64,000 nucleotides of DNA from the NCBI GenBank assembly GCA_003105035.1, contig PQAL01000038.1, forward strand, positions 122,000 to 185,999. The letters are read 5' to 3'. The stretch's first letter is position 1, and each line of letters begins with the position of its first letter. The notes beneath the pieces are model-generated. The model worked only from the letters and a program-made list of their open reading frames with translations. It searched no databases and was not told the origin of the DNA. Shown one piece after another: positions 35,061 to 44,884 of the stretch. Both the position numbers and the translations under genes were made by a program. Origin of the DNA: Anaerolineales bacterium. Its GTDB lineage: Bacteria > Chloroflexota > Anaerolineae > Anaerolineales > UBA4823.

Positions 35061-36548
35061 GTGCGGACTCAAACTCGAAACGTTTCAAAAATATATTTGC
35101 TTGGGGTGAGCTTCGTTTGTATTGCTTTCGCAGTTCCTCTGGTAGCATTCATGATAAACGGTATGTTTATGCGCTATAGCGGGGATGATTACTGTTATGG
35201 TGAATCGCTTACTCGCATTGGATTTTGGAAAACACAATGGGTTTCATATTTTGTTCCACAGGCATATAACGGAAATCGTTATTCTTCGACCTTTTTCTCC
35301 GACCTGAGCGGACTTTTTGGTCCTTATATGAATGGAATATTACCAGCGGTTTCAATGTTACTCTGGTTCTTGGTGGTGATGCTTGCCTTGAATAGTATTG
35401 TCCGTTTTAGTGCGATATCTCTATATTCAATAGAGGTCATTTTAATTGCCGAATTGGTTATTTTTTTTACCTTGTACCAGGCTCCTAGCATATCCCAAAG
35501 CTTATATTGGCGTTCAGGAATGCTCCCATATCTGGCACCATTAATTACAAATACCCTTCTAATTGCGATAATTCTTAATAGTATTCGAAAGGACAAGTAC
35601 AATCCATTGATGCTGGGGATAATATTTTTATTAGCCTTTGTATCAGGCGGATTTTCAGAAACAGCAACTGCTTTTCAGATAGGCTATCTGATCCTGATGT
35701 TGGTTGGTGTAATATTTTTACAAAACCGATATAAATCACATGTAAAAAGTGCCCTGTATGTAATCGGAACCGCATTGATTTCGTCAATTCTTGCAATGCT
35801 GGTTTTAGCTGTTTCTCCTTCTAATGTTGAACGATTAAGCCGGACATCTCAAGCCGATCTTCTATCGCTCTTCACAATTTCGATCAAATCAGCGATAAGC
35901 TTTATCATTGAATCCCTTATTAATCTGCCTGTTTCTATTGGAATATTATTCATCTTTTCGATTGGGATTTCCTATATATTTTTTACGCACCTGTCGCCAT
36001 CTATCCAAATAAAAAAAACAGCCTGGATAACTGTCATCATCCTGGTTCCTGTTGTTTGCTTTGTGTTAATTGTGTTTTCTGCTGCTCCGAGCGCTTATGC
36101 GCAATCTGCGTATCCTGAAGCACGAGCATTGATCGGCTCTCGAAACATAATGGTGCTTTCAATTATTACGCTTGGTATTCTATTCGGCTTGATTATCCAG
36201 CAATCTTTGACTGTATCTCAACAACTGTCTAGGATTGTTCGTTACAGTATGGTATTGATATTGGGAATTATGTGTCAATATCCTATTTACACTGCTAGCA
36301 AGATCTTTAGCGAGGTTCCAACCTATCAACGCTGGGCATCTTTCTGGGATGAACGAGACCAGGCAATCAGGGTAGCAAAGGAAAATAATGTCTCTGATGT
36401 AGAAGTTATCAAAATTGACCATATTATTCCATCGGTTGGCGATCTAAGTGAAGACCCCAATTACTGGTATAACATATGCGCTGCCGGATATTATGGTGTC
36501 CATACCATCACTGCAGATTTGCCGGGTTGGGATATTCCTTCGCCATAA
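35061..36548 (+). CDS. Polytopic membrane protein, DUF6056-like
   Basis: A 495-residue membrane protein with a GTG start at 35061 and about twelve hydrophobic segments. The first outside loop has FMRYSGDDYCYGESL, the acidic SGDDYCY motif I associate with DUF6056-like membrane proteins of glycan loci, and then YNGNRYSSTFFSDL. The shape suggests a GT-C-type transferase or a related glycan-modifying enzyme acting outside. The gene is much more AT-rich than its neighbours (runs such as TTTTTTT and AAAAAAA), a sign of separate origin. Confidence 0.6.
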   Translation: MRTQTRNVSKIYLLGVSFVCIAFAVPLVAFMINGMFMRYSGDDYCYGESLTRIGFWKTQWVSYFVPQAYNGNRYSSTFFSDLSGLFGPYMNGILPAVSMLLWFLVVMLALNSIVRFSAISLYSIEVILIAELVIFFTLYQAPSISQSLYWRSGMLPYLAPLITNTLLIAIILNSIRKDKYNPLMLGIIFLLAFVSGGFSETATAFQIGYLILMLVGVIFLQNRYKSHVKSALYVIGTALISSILAMLVLAVSPSNVERLSRTSQADLLSLFTISIKSAISFIIESLINLPVSIGILFIFSIGISYIFFTHLSPSIQIKKTAWITVIILVPVVCFVLIVFSAAPSAYAQSAYPEARALIGSRNIMVLSIITLGILFGLIIQQSLTVSQQLSRIVRYSMVLILGIMCQYPIYTASKIFSEVPTYQRWASFWDERDQAIRVAKENNVSDVEVIKIDHIIPSVGDLSEDPNYWYNICAAGYYGVHTITADLPGWDIPSP

Positions 36549-36791
36549 TAAACCCATATCAGAGAGTTCAATACCTATTTCTATATTACATCTCTTCTCC
36601 CCTGCTTTTTATTGGCTCTACGTTCAGTTATTAATTACTCCCGTGACACTGGTGCAGATTGCAGGGCTTTTAGGTACTTAAACGTACGGTTTTAATAAAA
36701 TCATCGTTGATGAAGAATAGCCTAGTACCATTTTTGTGAATATATCAAAATAATTAGCCTGGATCTATTAATTGCGGAGGCTTTTCATTAA

Positions 36792-38324
36792 ATGCAAGAA
36801 GAAAATAAGCAGCAAAGTAATAATCAGCGCACACTAATTTGGGTTTACATCTGTGTTGTTAGCATCTTCATCCTTGGCACGGGATTACGCCTACTCGACC
36901 TGACCGACCCGCCGTTGGATATCTTCCCCCAACGCCAGCTGCGCGGGGCTATCATCGCCCGCTCCATCTATTACCAGCTGCTCCCCTCCGCTGACCCTGC
37001 TCAACGTGCTCAGGCAGTTTACCTTGCCAACACCATGGATCCTCGCGAGCCCTCTGTCTTCGAAGGGCTGGTAGCACTCATCTACTTGGTCGCGGGTGGA
37101 GAGCATTTGTGGATCGCCCGCCTATACGCCATCCTGTTCTGGGTGTCGGGTGGCCTTGCCCTGTATCTCCTGGCACGTCGCATGACCTCCGCCCTGGCTG
37201 CCATCGCCCCACTTATCTTCTATTACTTCCTGCCATGGAGTGTCATCTTCAGCCGCATCTTCCAGCCCGACCTGATCATGGTGATGCTCACCCTGTGGGT
37301 GGCTTACACCCTGTACCGCTGGGGTGAATCCCCCAGCTGGAAGTGGGCCATCCTCACCGGCTTGCTGGCAGGGCTGGCAGCTTATATTAAGCTCCCCGCG
37401 GTTTTCCCCATCCTCTTGATGCTGGTTGGCGTGGTACTGGCGAGCCTTGGTTTCAAGAAGGCCCTTACCCACCCGCAGGTTTGGACGATGATTGGCTTGC
37501 TGATTATTCCTCCAGCTATTTACTATCTGTTCGTCATTCCTGATAGCTCGAGTTTTTGGCTGTCGTTCAGCATAGGTCTGCTTAAGAATTGGATCCAGCC
37601 TTCCTTCTATATCCGCTGGATCATCTTTACCGGTGGCCTAGTGGATCTCGGGGTGGCAATCATCAGCTTCGTAGGCGTCTGGTTGCTACCTAAGAAAGCC
37701 CGCATTATCCCCCTGGCTTTATGGCTGGGTTACTTCCTGTATGGCATGGCTTTCTCCTACCATATCACCACCCACGAATACTATTCCATTCCACTCATCC
37801 CTGCCATTGCCTTATCTCTTGCCCCTATCGCCGCCTTGATCTTCGATCGCATCACGCAACGCGGTCATGCTGCCTCTTGGGCGGTAGTCGCCATACTCGT
37901 ATGTTCGATCGGGTATTCCGCCTGGATCGGGCGCTCAATTTTATATGGAAAGAACTACCGGGCTGAAGCCATCGCCTGGCAGAGGCTTGGTGAAGCGCTT
38001 CCTAAGGAAGGTGACCTGATCGGCCTGACTCATGAGCAGGGATACCGCATAGCCTATTATGGCTGGCGCCACGTCACCCCCTGGTTACCTACCGCAGCTG
38101 ATGAGCAAGCTCTTAGCAGCACTTCTGACCCCCAGGCAGAATTTCAAACCCTATTCGAAAACACCGCCAATGGGCAGGATTATTTCGTGGTCACCATGAT
38201 GAACGACTTCAATGCCCTGCCCATGCTTAAATCCTACCTGTATGAGCATTATCCCGTATATGGCGAAGGGGATGGTTATCTCATTTTCGATTTGACCCAG
38301 CCCAAGGAAGCTGCCCCGCATTGA
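36792..38324 (+). CDS. GT39-like membrane glycosyltransferase (ArnT/PMT type)
   Basis: A 510-residue protein with a GGAGG site ahead of ATG 36792. The first helix (residues ~15-35) is followed by [19 protein letters not shown], the acidic first-loop motif of GT-C family 39 enzymes, and about ten further helices, then an outside C-terminal domain of ~130 residues. The family uses polyprenyl-phosphate sugars on the outer face of the membrane. It may glycosylate a surface protein or modify the exported glycan. The stop overlaps the next start (TTGA). Confidence 0.75.
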   Translation: MQEENKQQSNNQRTLIWVYICVVSIFILGTGLRLLDLTDPPLDIFPQRQLRGAIIARSIYYQLLPSADPAQRAQAVYLANTMDPREPSVFEGLVALIYLVAGGEHLWIARLYAILFWVSGGLALYLLARRMTSALAAIAPLIFYYFLPWSVIFSRIFQPDLIMVMLTLWVAYTLYRWGESPSWKWAILTGLLAGLAAYIKLPAVFPILLMLVGVVLASLGFKKALTHPQVWTMIGLLIIPPAIYYLFVIPDSSSFWLSFSIGLLKNWIQPSFYIRWIIFTGGLVDLGVAIISFVGVWLLPKKARIIPLALWLGYFLYGMAFSYHITTHEYYSIPLIPAIALSLAPIAALIFDRITQRGHAASWAVVAILVCSIGYSAWIGRSILYGKNYRAEAIAWQRLGEALPKEGDLIGLTHEQGYRIAYYGWRHVTPWLPTAADEQALSSTSDPQAEFQTLFENTANGQDYFVVTMMNDFNALPMLKSYLYEHYPVYGEGDGYLIFDLTQPKEAAPH

Positions 38325-39334
38325 TCGCTCAGCAACTCCCCCTGGTATCGATCATCACTCCGTCCTACAACCAGGCACTTTACCTCGAACAAACCATCCA
38401 ATCCGTCCTCTGCCAGGATTATCCTAATTTCGAGTACCTGCTGGTGGATGGGGCCTCGCAGGATGGCAGCCGCGCAATCATCGAGCGTTATGGCAGTCAC
38501 TTCGCCTGGTGGGTATCCGAGCCTGATCATGGTCAGGCCGAAGCGATCAACAAAGGTTTCCACCAGGCGCAAGGGCAGATTATCGCCTGGTTAAATTCCG
38601 ACGACCTTTATTTCCGTCCCGATACCATCAGCCAGGCCATGCAGGCCATGCTGTCACATCCCGAAATTGGCATGGTCTATGCCGATGGAGTCATGGTCGA
38701 TGCCAGCCTTAATGTCCTTGATTGGCATGCCTATCCCCAGTACAATGCGGTGGATTTGCTGTCATTCAACGTCCTTCTCCAGCCAACGGTCTTCATGCGC
38801 CGAGAAGCGTTGGAAATGGCTGGTTACCTACCCGCTGATTATCATCTCATCCTTGACCATACCCTGTGGGTGAAGATCGCCGCCAGGTTCCCGATCCTGC
38901 ATGTTAATGAGACCTGGGCCGTCGAACGTACCCATTCGGATGCCAAGACGATCGCCCAGGCTGCCCGCTTTGTGGATGAAGCTTTCCACTTCGTCCAATC
39001 GCAAGAAGCTGATCCTGCGGTGCAACACCTATTCAACCAACAACGTTCCAGTATCTACGCCGGCTTGCACATATTTGCTGCCAAACGTCTGATCGATGCT
39101 GGTGAATCCCGCCAGGCTCTGGCCCATTTCCGGCAGGGTTGGCGCTATTCTCCGAAGGCTGTCCTGCGCGTATGGTACAAGCTGGTCCAGGCTGCTGGTA
39201 ATGCTATTGGCTTGGGCAAGCTTTTCCTGGCTTACCGCAGCACCCGCCGCCGCTTCCAGCACCACGGTCAGGCCCTGCGGGTGGATATGCAGGGAGTAAC
39301 CCTGGTCAATGCCGACTCTTCAGGAGCGCGCTAA
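38321..39334 (+). CDS. GT2 family glycosyltransferase
   Basis: A 337-residue GT-A enzyme with a TTG start overlapping the previous stop. [20 protein letters not shown] at the N-terminus, [29 protein letters not shown], and [12 protein letters not shown] (the metal site) define a well known GT2 subgroup. The next gene encodes a close relative. The C-terminal 90 residues are an extra helical region absent from the next protein. Likely role: transfer of a sugar in the side chain or backbone of the glycan. Confidence 0.87.
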   Translation: MIAQQLPLVSIITPSYNQALYLEQTIQSVLCQDYPNFEYLLVDGASQDGSRAIIERYGSHFAWWVSEPDHGQAEAINKGFHQAQGQIIAWLNSDDLYFRPDTISQAMQAMLSHPEIGMVYADGVMVDASLNVLDWHAYPQYNAVDLLSFNVLLQPTVFMRREALEMAGYLPADYHLILDHTLWVKIAARFPILHVNETWAVERTHSDAKTIAQAARFVDEAFHFVQSQEADPAVQHLFNQQRSSIYAGLHIFAAKRLIDAGESRQALAHFRQGWRYSPKAVLRVWYKLVQAAGNAIGLGKLFLAYRSTRRRFQHHGQALRVDMQGVTLVNADSSGAR

Positions 39335-39339
39335 TCCCT

Positions 39340-40128
39340 GTGCCTGAACTGCCCCTCGTTTCCATCCTTACCCCATCCTACAACCAGGGCCGCTTCATAG
39401 AAGAGACCATCCGCTCAGTACTGACCCAGGATTACCCCAACCTGGAGTACCTCATTGTGGATGGTGGCTCAACGGATGGCTCGCTTGAGGTTATCCAGCG
39501 CTACGCTAACCAGCTGGCCTGGTGGGTCTCCGAAAAGGACCGCGGTCAAACGGAGGCCATCAACAAGGGTTTCAGTCACGCCCGTGGCGAGATCTTCGCC
39601 TGGCTCAATTCAGATGACACCTATTTACACGGTGCAGTAGCCAGGGCGGTCGCCTACCTGCAGGCTCATCCTGAAGCTCCATTGGTTTATGCCGATGCCA
39701 ACCTGATCGATGAGCAAGGCCAGGTGATCGGGCAATTCCCTTCCCACCAGACCGACTTGGCTAGGCTCTTGCGTGGTTCGGTCCACATCCCCCAGCAGAC
39801 AACCTTCTTCAGGGCATCTGCCTGGAAGCAGGTCGCCCCACTGGATGAGTCGTTCCACTTCGCCATGGACTATGACCTGTGGGTCCGCTTGAGTAAGCTC
39901 GGTCCCCTGATCTACACACCCGGGCTGTGGGCGAATTTCCGCCTGCACGGTGGGGGTAAATCGCTCACCATCGATGACCGCTGCTATCCGGAAATGATAC
40001 GCGTGTACCAGCGCGAATGTGGCCGTCGTCCATCGCTGCTCCAGGCTCGCTGGCTGGCCCGGCGTACATTGTATGCCTGGTTGCCCCTGCGTTTGCGGGT
40101 GAAGCTGCGAAAAATCCTCACCTTCTAA
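39340..40128 (+). CDS. GT2 family glycosyltransferase
   Basis: A 262-residue GT-A enzyme (GTG start) that shares with its upstream neighbour the blocks VSILTPSYNQGRFIEET, LIVDGGSTDGS, WWVSEKDRGQTEAINKGF and AWLNSDDTYLHG. The two are tandem duplicates that have diverged at the C-terminus; this one ends after the catalytic domain. QQTTFFRASAW and FAMDYDLWVRL mark the acceptor-side segment. It precedes the dTDP-rhamnose genes by 51 bases, so a rhamnosyltransferase role is possible. Confidence 0.87.
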   Translation: MPELPLVSILTPSYNQGRFIEETIRSVLTQDYPNLEYLIVDGGSTDGSLEVIQRYANQLAWWVSEKDRGQTEAINKGFSHARGEIFAWLNSDDTYLHGAVARAVAYLQAHPEAPLVYADANLIDEQGQVIGQFPSHQTDLARLLRGSVHIPQQTTFFRASAWKQVAPLDESFHFAMDYDLWVRLSKLGPLIYTPGLWANFRLHGGGKSLTIDDRCYPEMIRVYQRECGRRPSLLQARWLARRTLYAWLPLRLRVKLRKILTF

Positions 40129-40179
40129 GTCAGATCGAATCGAAATTAAGATTACAATTGCACACATCCCATTCGGAGT

Positions 40180-40749
40180 ATGAATAGCATGCAGTTTGAA
40201 CCTACTACGATCCCAGATATCGTCCTCATCACACCCAAGGTTTTCGGCGATGAGCGCGGCTTCTTCTTTGAAACCTACCAGGCGCAGCGTTTCGGTGCTG
40301 CCGGTTTGCCATTCATCTACGTGCAGGATAACCATTCTGGCTCACAGCATGGAACGTTGCGCGGCTTGCATTATCAGATTCGCCAGGCGCAGGGCAAGAT
40401 CATGCGTGTCGTGGCAGGCGAGATCTACGACGTAGCTGTCGATCTTCGAAAATGGTCGCCTACTTTCGGGCAGTGGGTCGGGATCGAGCTGACTGCCAGG
40501 AACAAATCCGAGCTGTGGATCCCACCCGGCTTTGCCCATGGTTTTTACGTCCAGAGCGAGTGGGCCGAAGTAGTCTATAAAGCCACCGATTATTATGCCC
40601 CCGAATGGGAGCGCACCTTACTCTGGAACGACCCTGACCTGAATATCACCTGGCCAATCCCAGCCGGTGAACAACCAGTTCTCTCAGCCAAGGATCGGCA
40701 GGGCAAACCTCTCTCAGAAGCGGAAGTATACCTACAGGAGATACGATGA
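40180..40749 (+). CDS. rfbC: dTDP-4-dehydrorhamnose 3,5-epimerase
   Basis: A 189-residue cupin-fold enzyme of normal length. VFGDERGFFFETYQAQRFG at the N-terminus, GTLRGLHYQIRQAQGKIMRV with the catalytic His, YDVAVDLRKWSPTFG, and IPPGFAHGFYV are the RmlC signatures. It is the third enzyme of dTDP-L-rhamnose synthesis, acting on the product of RfbB. CGGAG precedes the ATG; the stop overlaps the rfbB start (ATGA). Confidence 0.96.
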   Translation: MNSMQFEPTTIPDIVLITPKVFGDERGFFFETYQAQRFGAAGLPFIYVQDNHSGSQHGTLRGLHYQIRQAQGKIMRVVAGEIYDVAVDLRKWSPTFGQWVGIELTARNKSELWIPPGFAHGFYVQSEWAEVVYKATDYYAPEWERTLLWNDPDLNITWPIPAGEQPVLSAKDRQGKPLSEAEVYLQEIR

Positions 40750-41822
40750 AAAATATCCTTGTCACCGGTGGTGCGGGGTTCATCGGTTCGAACTTCGTTC
40801 GCTACTTGCTTAAAGCCGAACCAGAGATTCAGGTGATCAACCTGGACCTGCTCTCTTATGCCGGTAGCCAGGAGAACCTCAAGGATCTGCCTGCTCCCGA
40901 GCGGCACACCTTTTTCCGCGGCGATATCTGCGACCGTGCACTCGTCGATCACCTTTTCCACTTCTTCAAGGTTGACACGGTGGTAAACTTCGCTGCTGAG
41001 ACGCACGTTGACCGCTCGATCTTGTACCCAGAGCATTTTCTGCGGACGAATGTTATCGGCACCTTCACCTTGCTGGAAGCCGCTCGCGCCTACTGGCTGC
41101 AAGAGAAAGCCATCCCGCATGCTGAGCTACGCTTTCACCAAATCTCCACTGATGAAGTATTCGGCACACTCAAGCCCAGTGAGTCTGCCTGGACGGAGGG
41201 AACCCCCTATTCACCCAGCTCACCCTACTCCGCCTCCAAGGCTGCCGCAGACCATTACGTGCGCGCCTTCGGTCACACCTATGGCCTGCCCTATTCCATA
41301 ACCCATTGCACCAACAACTATGGTCCCTATCAGTTCCCTGAGAAGCTCATCCCGCTGATGATCCTCAACGCCCTGGACGGCATACCTTTGCCCATTTACG
41401 GTGATGGTGCTCAGATTCGCGATTGGTTGTATGTTGAGGATCACTGTGAAGCCATTTGGAAGGTGCTGCGTCATGGAAGCCTCGGGCAAACGTACAATAT
41501 TGCGGCTGGCTCCCAGCCGACCAACCTGGAGGTGGTCAATCACCTGTGTGCTGCCATGGACGAGCTGGTGCCTGATTCACCCTCCGTGCCACATTCAATG
41601 TTGATGCGTTTCGTGCCCGACCGTCCGGGGCATGACCGTCGCTATGCCCTGGATATCAGCAAAATAAAAACCGAATTGGGCTGGCAACCCAGGGAATCCC
41701 TCGGCAGCGGCTTGCAGAAGACTATTAAATGGTATCTGGCTAATCCCGAATGGGTGTCAGCCATCCGCCAGCAGCAAGATTATCAGCAGTGGCTGGAGCG
41801 TAATTACGACAAACGGCAGTAA
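40746..41822 (+). CDS. rfbB: dTDP-glucose 4,6-dehydratase
   Basis: A 358-residue extended [21 protein letters not shown] at the N-terminus, NFAAETHVDRSI, HQISTDEVFGTL with the catalytic Thr-Asp-Glu, and YSASKAAADH with the Tyr and Lys identify RmlB. It converts dTDP-glucose to the 4-keto-6-deoxy sugar, the second step toward dTDP-L-rhamnose. Coupled to rfbC by a four-base overlap. Confidence 0.96.
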   Translation: MKNILVTGGAGFIGSNFVRYLLKAEPEIQVINLDLLSYAGSQENLKDLPAPERHTFFRGDICDRALVDHLFHFFKVDTVVNFAAETHVDRSILYPEHFLRTNVIGTFTLLEAARAYWLQEKAIPHAELRFHQISTDEVFGTLKPSESAWTEGTPYSPSSPYSASKAAADHYVRAFGHTYGLPYSITHCTNNYGPYQFPEKLIPLMILNALDGIPLPIYGDGAQIRDWLYVEDHCEAIWKVLRHGSLGQTYNIAAGSQPTNLEVVNHLCAAMDELVPDSPSVPHSMLMRFVPDRPGHDRRYALDISKIKTELGWQPRESLGSGLQKTIKWYLANPEWVSAIRQQQDYQQWLERNYDKRQ

Positions 41823-41837
41823 ATTGAGGAGGCGTGC

Positions 41838-42725
41838 ATGAAAGGCATCATCCTGTCAGGCGGTAAGGGCACACGTTTGTATCCACTCACCATCGGGGTC
41901 AGCAAGCAGCTCCTGCCTGTCTACGATAAACCCATGGTTTACTATCCGCTGTCCATGCTGATGCTAGCCGGGATACGTGAAATCCTGGTCATCAGCACAC
42001 CCGACGCCCTGCCTGCCTTCCGCAGCCTGCTCAGGGATGGCTCACACCTGGGTTTGCAGTTTTCTTATACCACGCAGGCCGAGCCACGCGGTCTTGCGGA
42101 TGCCTTCCTGGTAGGCAGGGAGTTCATTGCCGGCGAGCCAGTCTGCTTGATCCTGGGTGATAACATTTTCTTCGGTCATGGCCTGCCAGCACAATTACGC
42201 ACGTCTGCACAGCTCTTGGAAGGCGCCCTGATTTTTGCCTATCCCGTGCGTGACCCTGAACGCTACGGCGTGGTCGAATTCGATGCCAATGGCCTGGCCC
42301 TCAGTATTGAGGAAAAACCCTCTCAGCCTCGCTCACATTATGCCGTCCCTGGCATGTATTTTTATGACTCGCAGGTCTGTGACCTGGCTGCCAGCCTCAC
42401 CCCTTCGCCCCGCGGTGAGATTGAGATCACCGACCTTAACATGATATATCTATCACGCGGCCAGCTGCGCGTGGATGTGCTTGGTCGCGGTGTGGCCTGG
42501 TTGGATGCCGGCACCCATGAAGCTCTTTTACAGGCCAGTAATTTTGTTCAGACCGTCCAGGATCGCCAGGGGATGATGATCTCCTGCCCGGAGGAAATTG
42601 CTTACCGGCTGGGTTTCATCAATGCCAGTGAGCTTCAACGCCAGGCACACTCCATGGACACGAACCAGTACGGCCGTTACCTGCTCCAGCTCTTGGAGGA
42701 TGAGCTTCCCTTTCATCAGCAGTAA
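41838..42725 (+). CDS. rfbA: Glucose-1-phosphate thymidylyltransferase
   Basis: A 295-residue nucleotidyltransferase of the RmlA short form. [16 protein letters not shown] is the dTTP loop, [16 protein letters not shown] the sugar-phosphate site, [12 protein letters not shown] the metal site, and [19 protein letters not shown] the conserved segment near residue 160. It makes dTDP-glucose from glucose-1-phosphate and dTTP. A GAGG ribosome site precedes the ATG. Confidence 0.96.
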   Translation: MKGIILSGGKGTRLYPLTIGVSKQLLPVYDKPMVYYPLSMLMLAGIREILVISTPDALPAFRSLLRDGSHLGLQFSYTTQAEPRGLADAFLVGREFIAGEPVCLILGDNIFFGHGLPAQLRTSAQLLEGALIFAYPVRDPERYGVVEFDANGLALSIEEKPSQPRSHYAVPGMYFYDSQVCDLAASLTPSPRGEIEITDLNMIYLSRGQLRVDVLGRGVAWLDAGTHEALLQASNFVQTVQDRQGMMISCPEEIAYRLGFINASELQRQAHSMDTNQYGRYLLQLLEDELPFHQQ

Positions 42726-42760
42726 ATCCCCGGCAGAGCACCATAAACAACCTCTATAAA

Positions 42761-43648
42761 ATGACTATACGCATTCTTCTGCTCGGAAACACCGGCCAGC
42801 TGGGCTGGGAATTGGAACGCAGCCTATCACCGTTAGGTGAGCTCAATGCCTGCGACTATCCAGCTATCGACCTGGCTGATCTCAAGAGTCTCCACCAGCT
42901 CATCCACTCCTGCGGGCCTCAGCTGATAATCAATGCCACCGCCTACACTGCCGTGGATCGCGCTGAATCAGAACCCGAGCAGGCACACCTCATTAACTCT
43001 GCCGCACCTGGCGCTCTGGCTGAGGAAGCACGCAACATTAACTCTGCATTGATTCACTATTCTACCGATTACGTCTTTGATGGTCTGAAAGGGTCGCCTT
43101 ACCTGGAAAGCGATCAACCGCATCCATTGGGTGTCTATGGTCAGACCAAGCTCGCCGGTGAGCAGGCTATCCAGCAGGTTGGTGGGGCATATCTCATCTT
43201 GCGCACCAGCTGGGTATACAGCCTGCGCCGCGACAGCTTCGTGACCAAGGTCTTACAATGGGCTCAAGGGAAACCCCCGCTGCGCCTGGTGACCGATCAG
43301 GTCAGCGGACCGACCTGGGCACGCATGCTGGCTGAAGCCACTAGCCAGCTTATCGCTCAAGGCCATACAGACCCGCTTGGGTACATCTCAGATCACCGTG
43401 GTTTGTACCACCTAGCTGGAGCAGGTTATTGCAGCCGGCTCGAATGGGGGCAGCAGGTGCTCAGCCAATATCCGCACCCTGAGCGACTTACCATCCATGA
43501 AATCTCACCAGCCCTGACTTCAGAGTTCCCCACGCCAGCAACCCGACCATCATTTTCCGCCTTAAATTGTGACAATTTCCTCAATACTTTTGGTTTTCAG
43601 TTGCCAGACTGGCGCCTGGCGTTAAAACTCGCCATGGAGAGCCTATGA
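42761..43648 (+). CDS. rfbD: dTDP-4-dehydrorhamnose reductase
   Basis: A 295-residue SDR of the RmlD family. LLGNTGQLGWELERSL at the N-terminus binds NADPH, NATAYTAVDRAESEP and YSTDYVFDG follow, and YGQTKLAGEQ carries the catalytic Tyr and Lys. It makes dTDP-L-rhamnose, completing the four-gene set in the order C, B, A, D. Its stop overlaps the wecB start (ATGA). Confidence 0.95.
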   Translation: MTIRILLLGNTGQLGWELERSLSPLGELNACDYPAIDLADLKSLHQLIHSCGPQLIINATAYTAVDRAESEPEQAHLINSAAPGALAEEARNINSALIHYSTDYVFDGLKGSPYLESDQPHPLGVYGQTKLAGEQAIQQVGGAYLILRTSWVYSLRRDSFVTKVLQWAQGKPPLRLVTDQVSGPTWARMLAEATSQLIAQGHTDPLGYISDHRGLYHLAGAGYCSRLEWGQQVLSQYPHPERLTIHEISPALTSEFPTPATRPSFSALNCDNFLNTFGFQLPDWRLALKLAMESL

Positions 43649-44805
43649 GCTTAAAAGTCCTGTCGGTCTTCGGCACCCGCCCCGAAGCGGTGAAAATGGC
43701 TCCCGTGGTGCAGGCTCTGGCACGCACTAGGGGTATCGAGCCATTGGTATGCGTCACCGCCCAACACCGCCAGATGCTCGACCAGGTGCTGGGATTGTTT
43801 AATATCCATCCCGATGTCGACCTTAACCTGATGCAACCCGACCAGAGCCTGGCCTCATTGACTGCTGAGATCTTCACCCACATCGACCCTGTGCTGACCA
43901 GTCTGCAGCCCGATTGGATCCTGGTCCAGGGTGACACCACCACCGTCATGGCTGCAGCCCTGGCTGCCTATTACCGACGGATCCGCGTCGGCCATGTGGA
44001 AGCCGGTTTGCGTACCAATGATAAGTGGCAGCCCTTCCCCGAAGAGATTAACCGCCGTCTGGCTAGCGTGGTCACCGACCTGCACTTCGCACCCACCGAT
44101 TGGGCTCGCCAGAATCTAATCAATGAGAACATCCCCTCTGCTCACGTGGTTGTCACCGGCAACCCGGTGATCGATGCCTTGCAGTCGGTCTCCCGCCTGG
44201 CACCCACACCAGCTGTGCTCAGCCTTTTCCAGCACATTGGCATCCCATATCAAGCCTCCGAACCACTGGTGAAAAACCAGGCCGGTTCTCCCCGCCTGAT
44301 CCTGGTGACAGCCCACCGGCGTGAAAACTTCGGCGAACCCCTTGAGAATATCTGCCGGAGCCTCAGCCAGCTCTCCATCCGCTATGGGGATGGTATCCGC
44401 ATTGTTTACCCCGTGCACCTCAACCCGAACGTACAGCAACCGGTCCACCGCCTTCTGGATGGCATTCCCAATATCATTCTGCTCGACCCCCTCGATTACC
44501 TCCCCATGGTCCAGCTGATGCGGCATGCCAGCCTGGTACTGACCGATTCGGGTGGTTTGCAGGAGGAAGCTCCGGCATTCGGTACCCCGGTGCTGGTCAT
44601 GCGGGCAGTCACCGAACGTCCTGAGGGGGTTAAAGCTGGCACGGTCCGCCTGGTTGGCACCGATCAAGCAGAGATTGTCTTTCAGGCTTGCCGTTTATTC
44701 GATGACCCGCTTGCATACACGGAAATGGCTCAGGCGATCAACCCTTACGGTGATGGCCAGGCTGCTGGGCGTATCGTGCAGGCTATCCTGGATTACTCCG
44801 CGTGA
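43645..44805 (+). CDS. wecB: UDP-N-acetylglucosamine 2-epimerase (non-hydrolysing)
   Basis: A 386-residue GT-B-fold epimerase. VFGTRPEAVKMAPVVQAL at the N-terminus, QGDTTTVMAAALAAYY, VGHVEAGLRTND, PFPEEINRR and the C-terminal TDSGGLQEEAPAFGTPVLVMR are the WecB signatures. It interconverts UDP-GlcNAc and UDP-ManNAc. That would supply a ManNAc-type donor or precursor for the glycan, or act in a 2-epimer branch with the PseB-type enzyme. No hydrolysing NeuC-type features were recognised. Confidence 0.93.
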   Translation: MSLKVLSVFGTRPEAVKMAPVVQALARTRGIEPLVCVTAQHRQMLDQVLGLFNIHPDVDLNLMQPDQSLASLTAEIFTHIDPVLTSLQPDWILVQGDTTTVMAAALAAYYRRIRVGHVEAGLRTNDKWQPFPEEINRRLASVVTDLHFAPTDWARQNLINENIPSAHVVVTGNPVIDALQSVSRLAPTPAVLSLFQHIGIPYQASEPLVKNQAGSPRLILVTAHRRENFGEPLENICRSLSQLSIRYGDGIRIVYPVHLNPNVQQPVHRLLDGIPNIILLDPLDYLPMVQLMRHASLVLTDSGGLQEEAPAFGTPVLVMRAVTERPEGVKAGTVRLVGTDQAEIVFQACRLFDDPLAYTEMAQAINPYGDGQAAGRIVQAILDYSA

Positions 44806-44884
44806 ATAGCCACGCCTTGAAACCTGCCCTCGACCTGTATTAGAGCCACTCAAGCCGGGTGAAAATAGCCATCCTACCTCAGTG

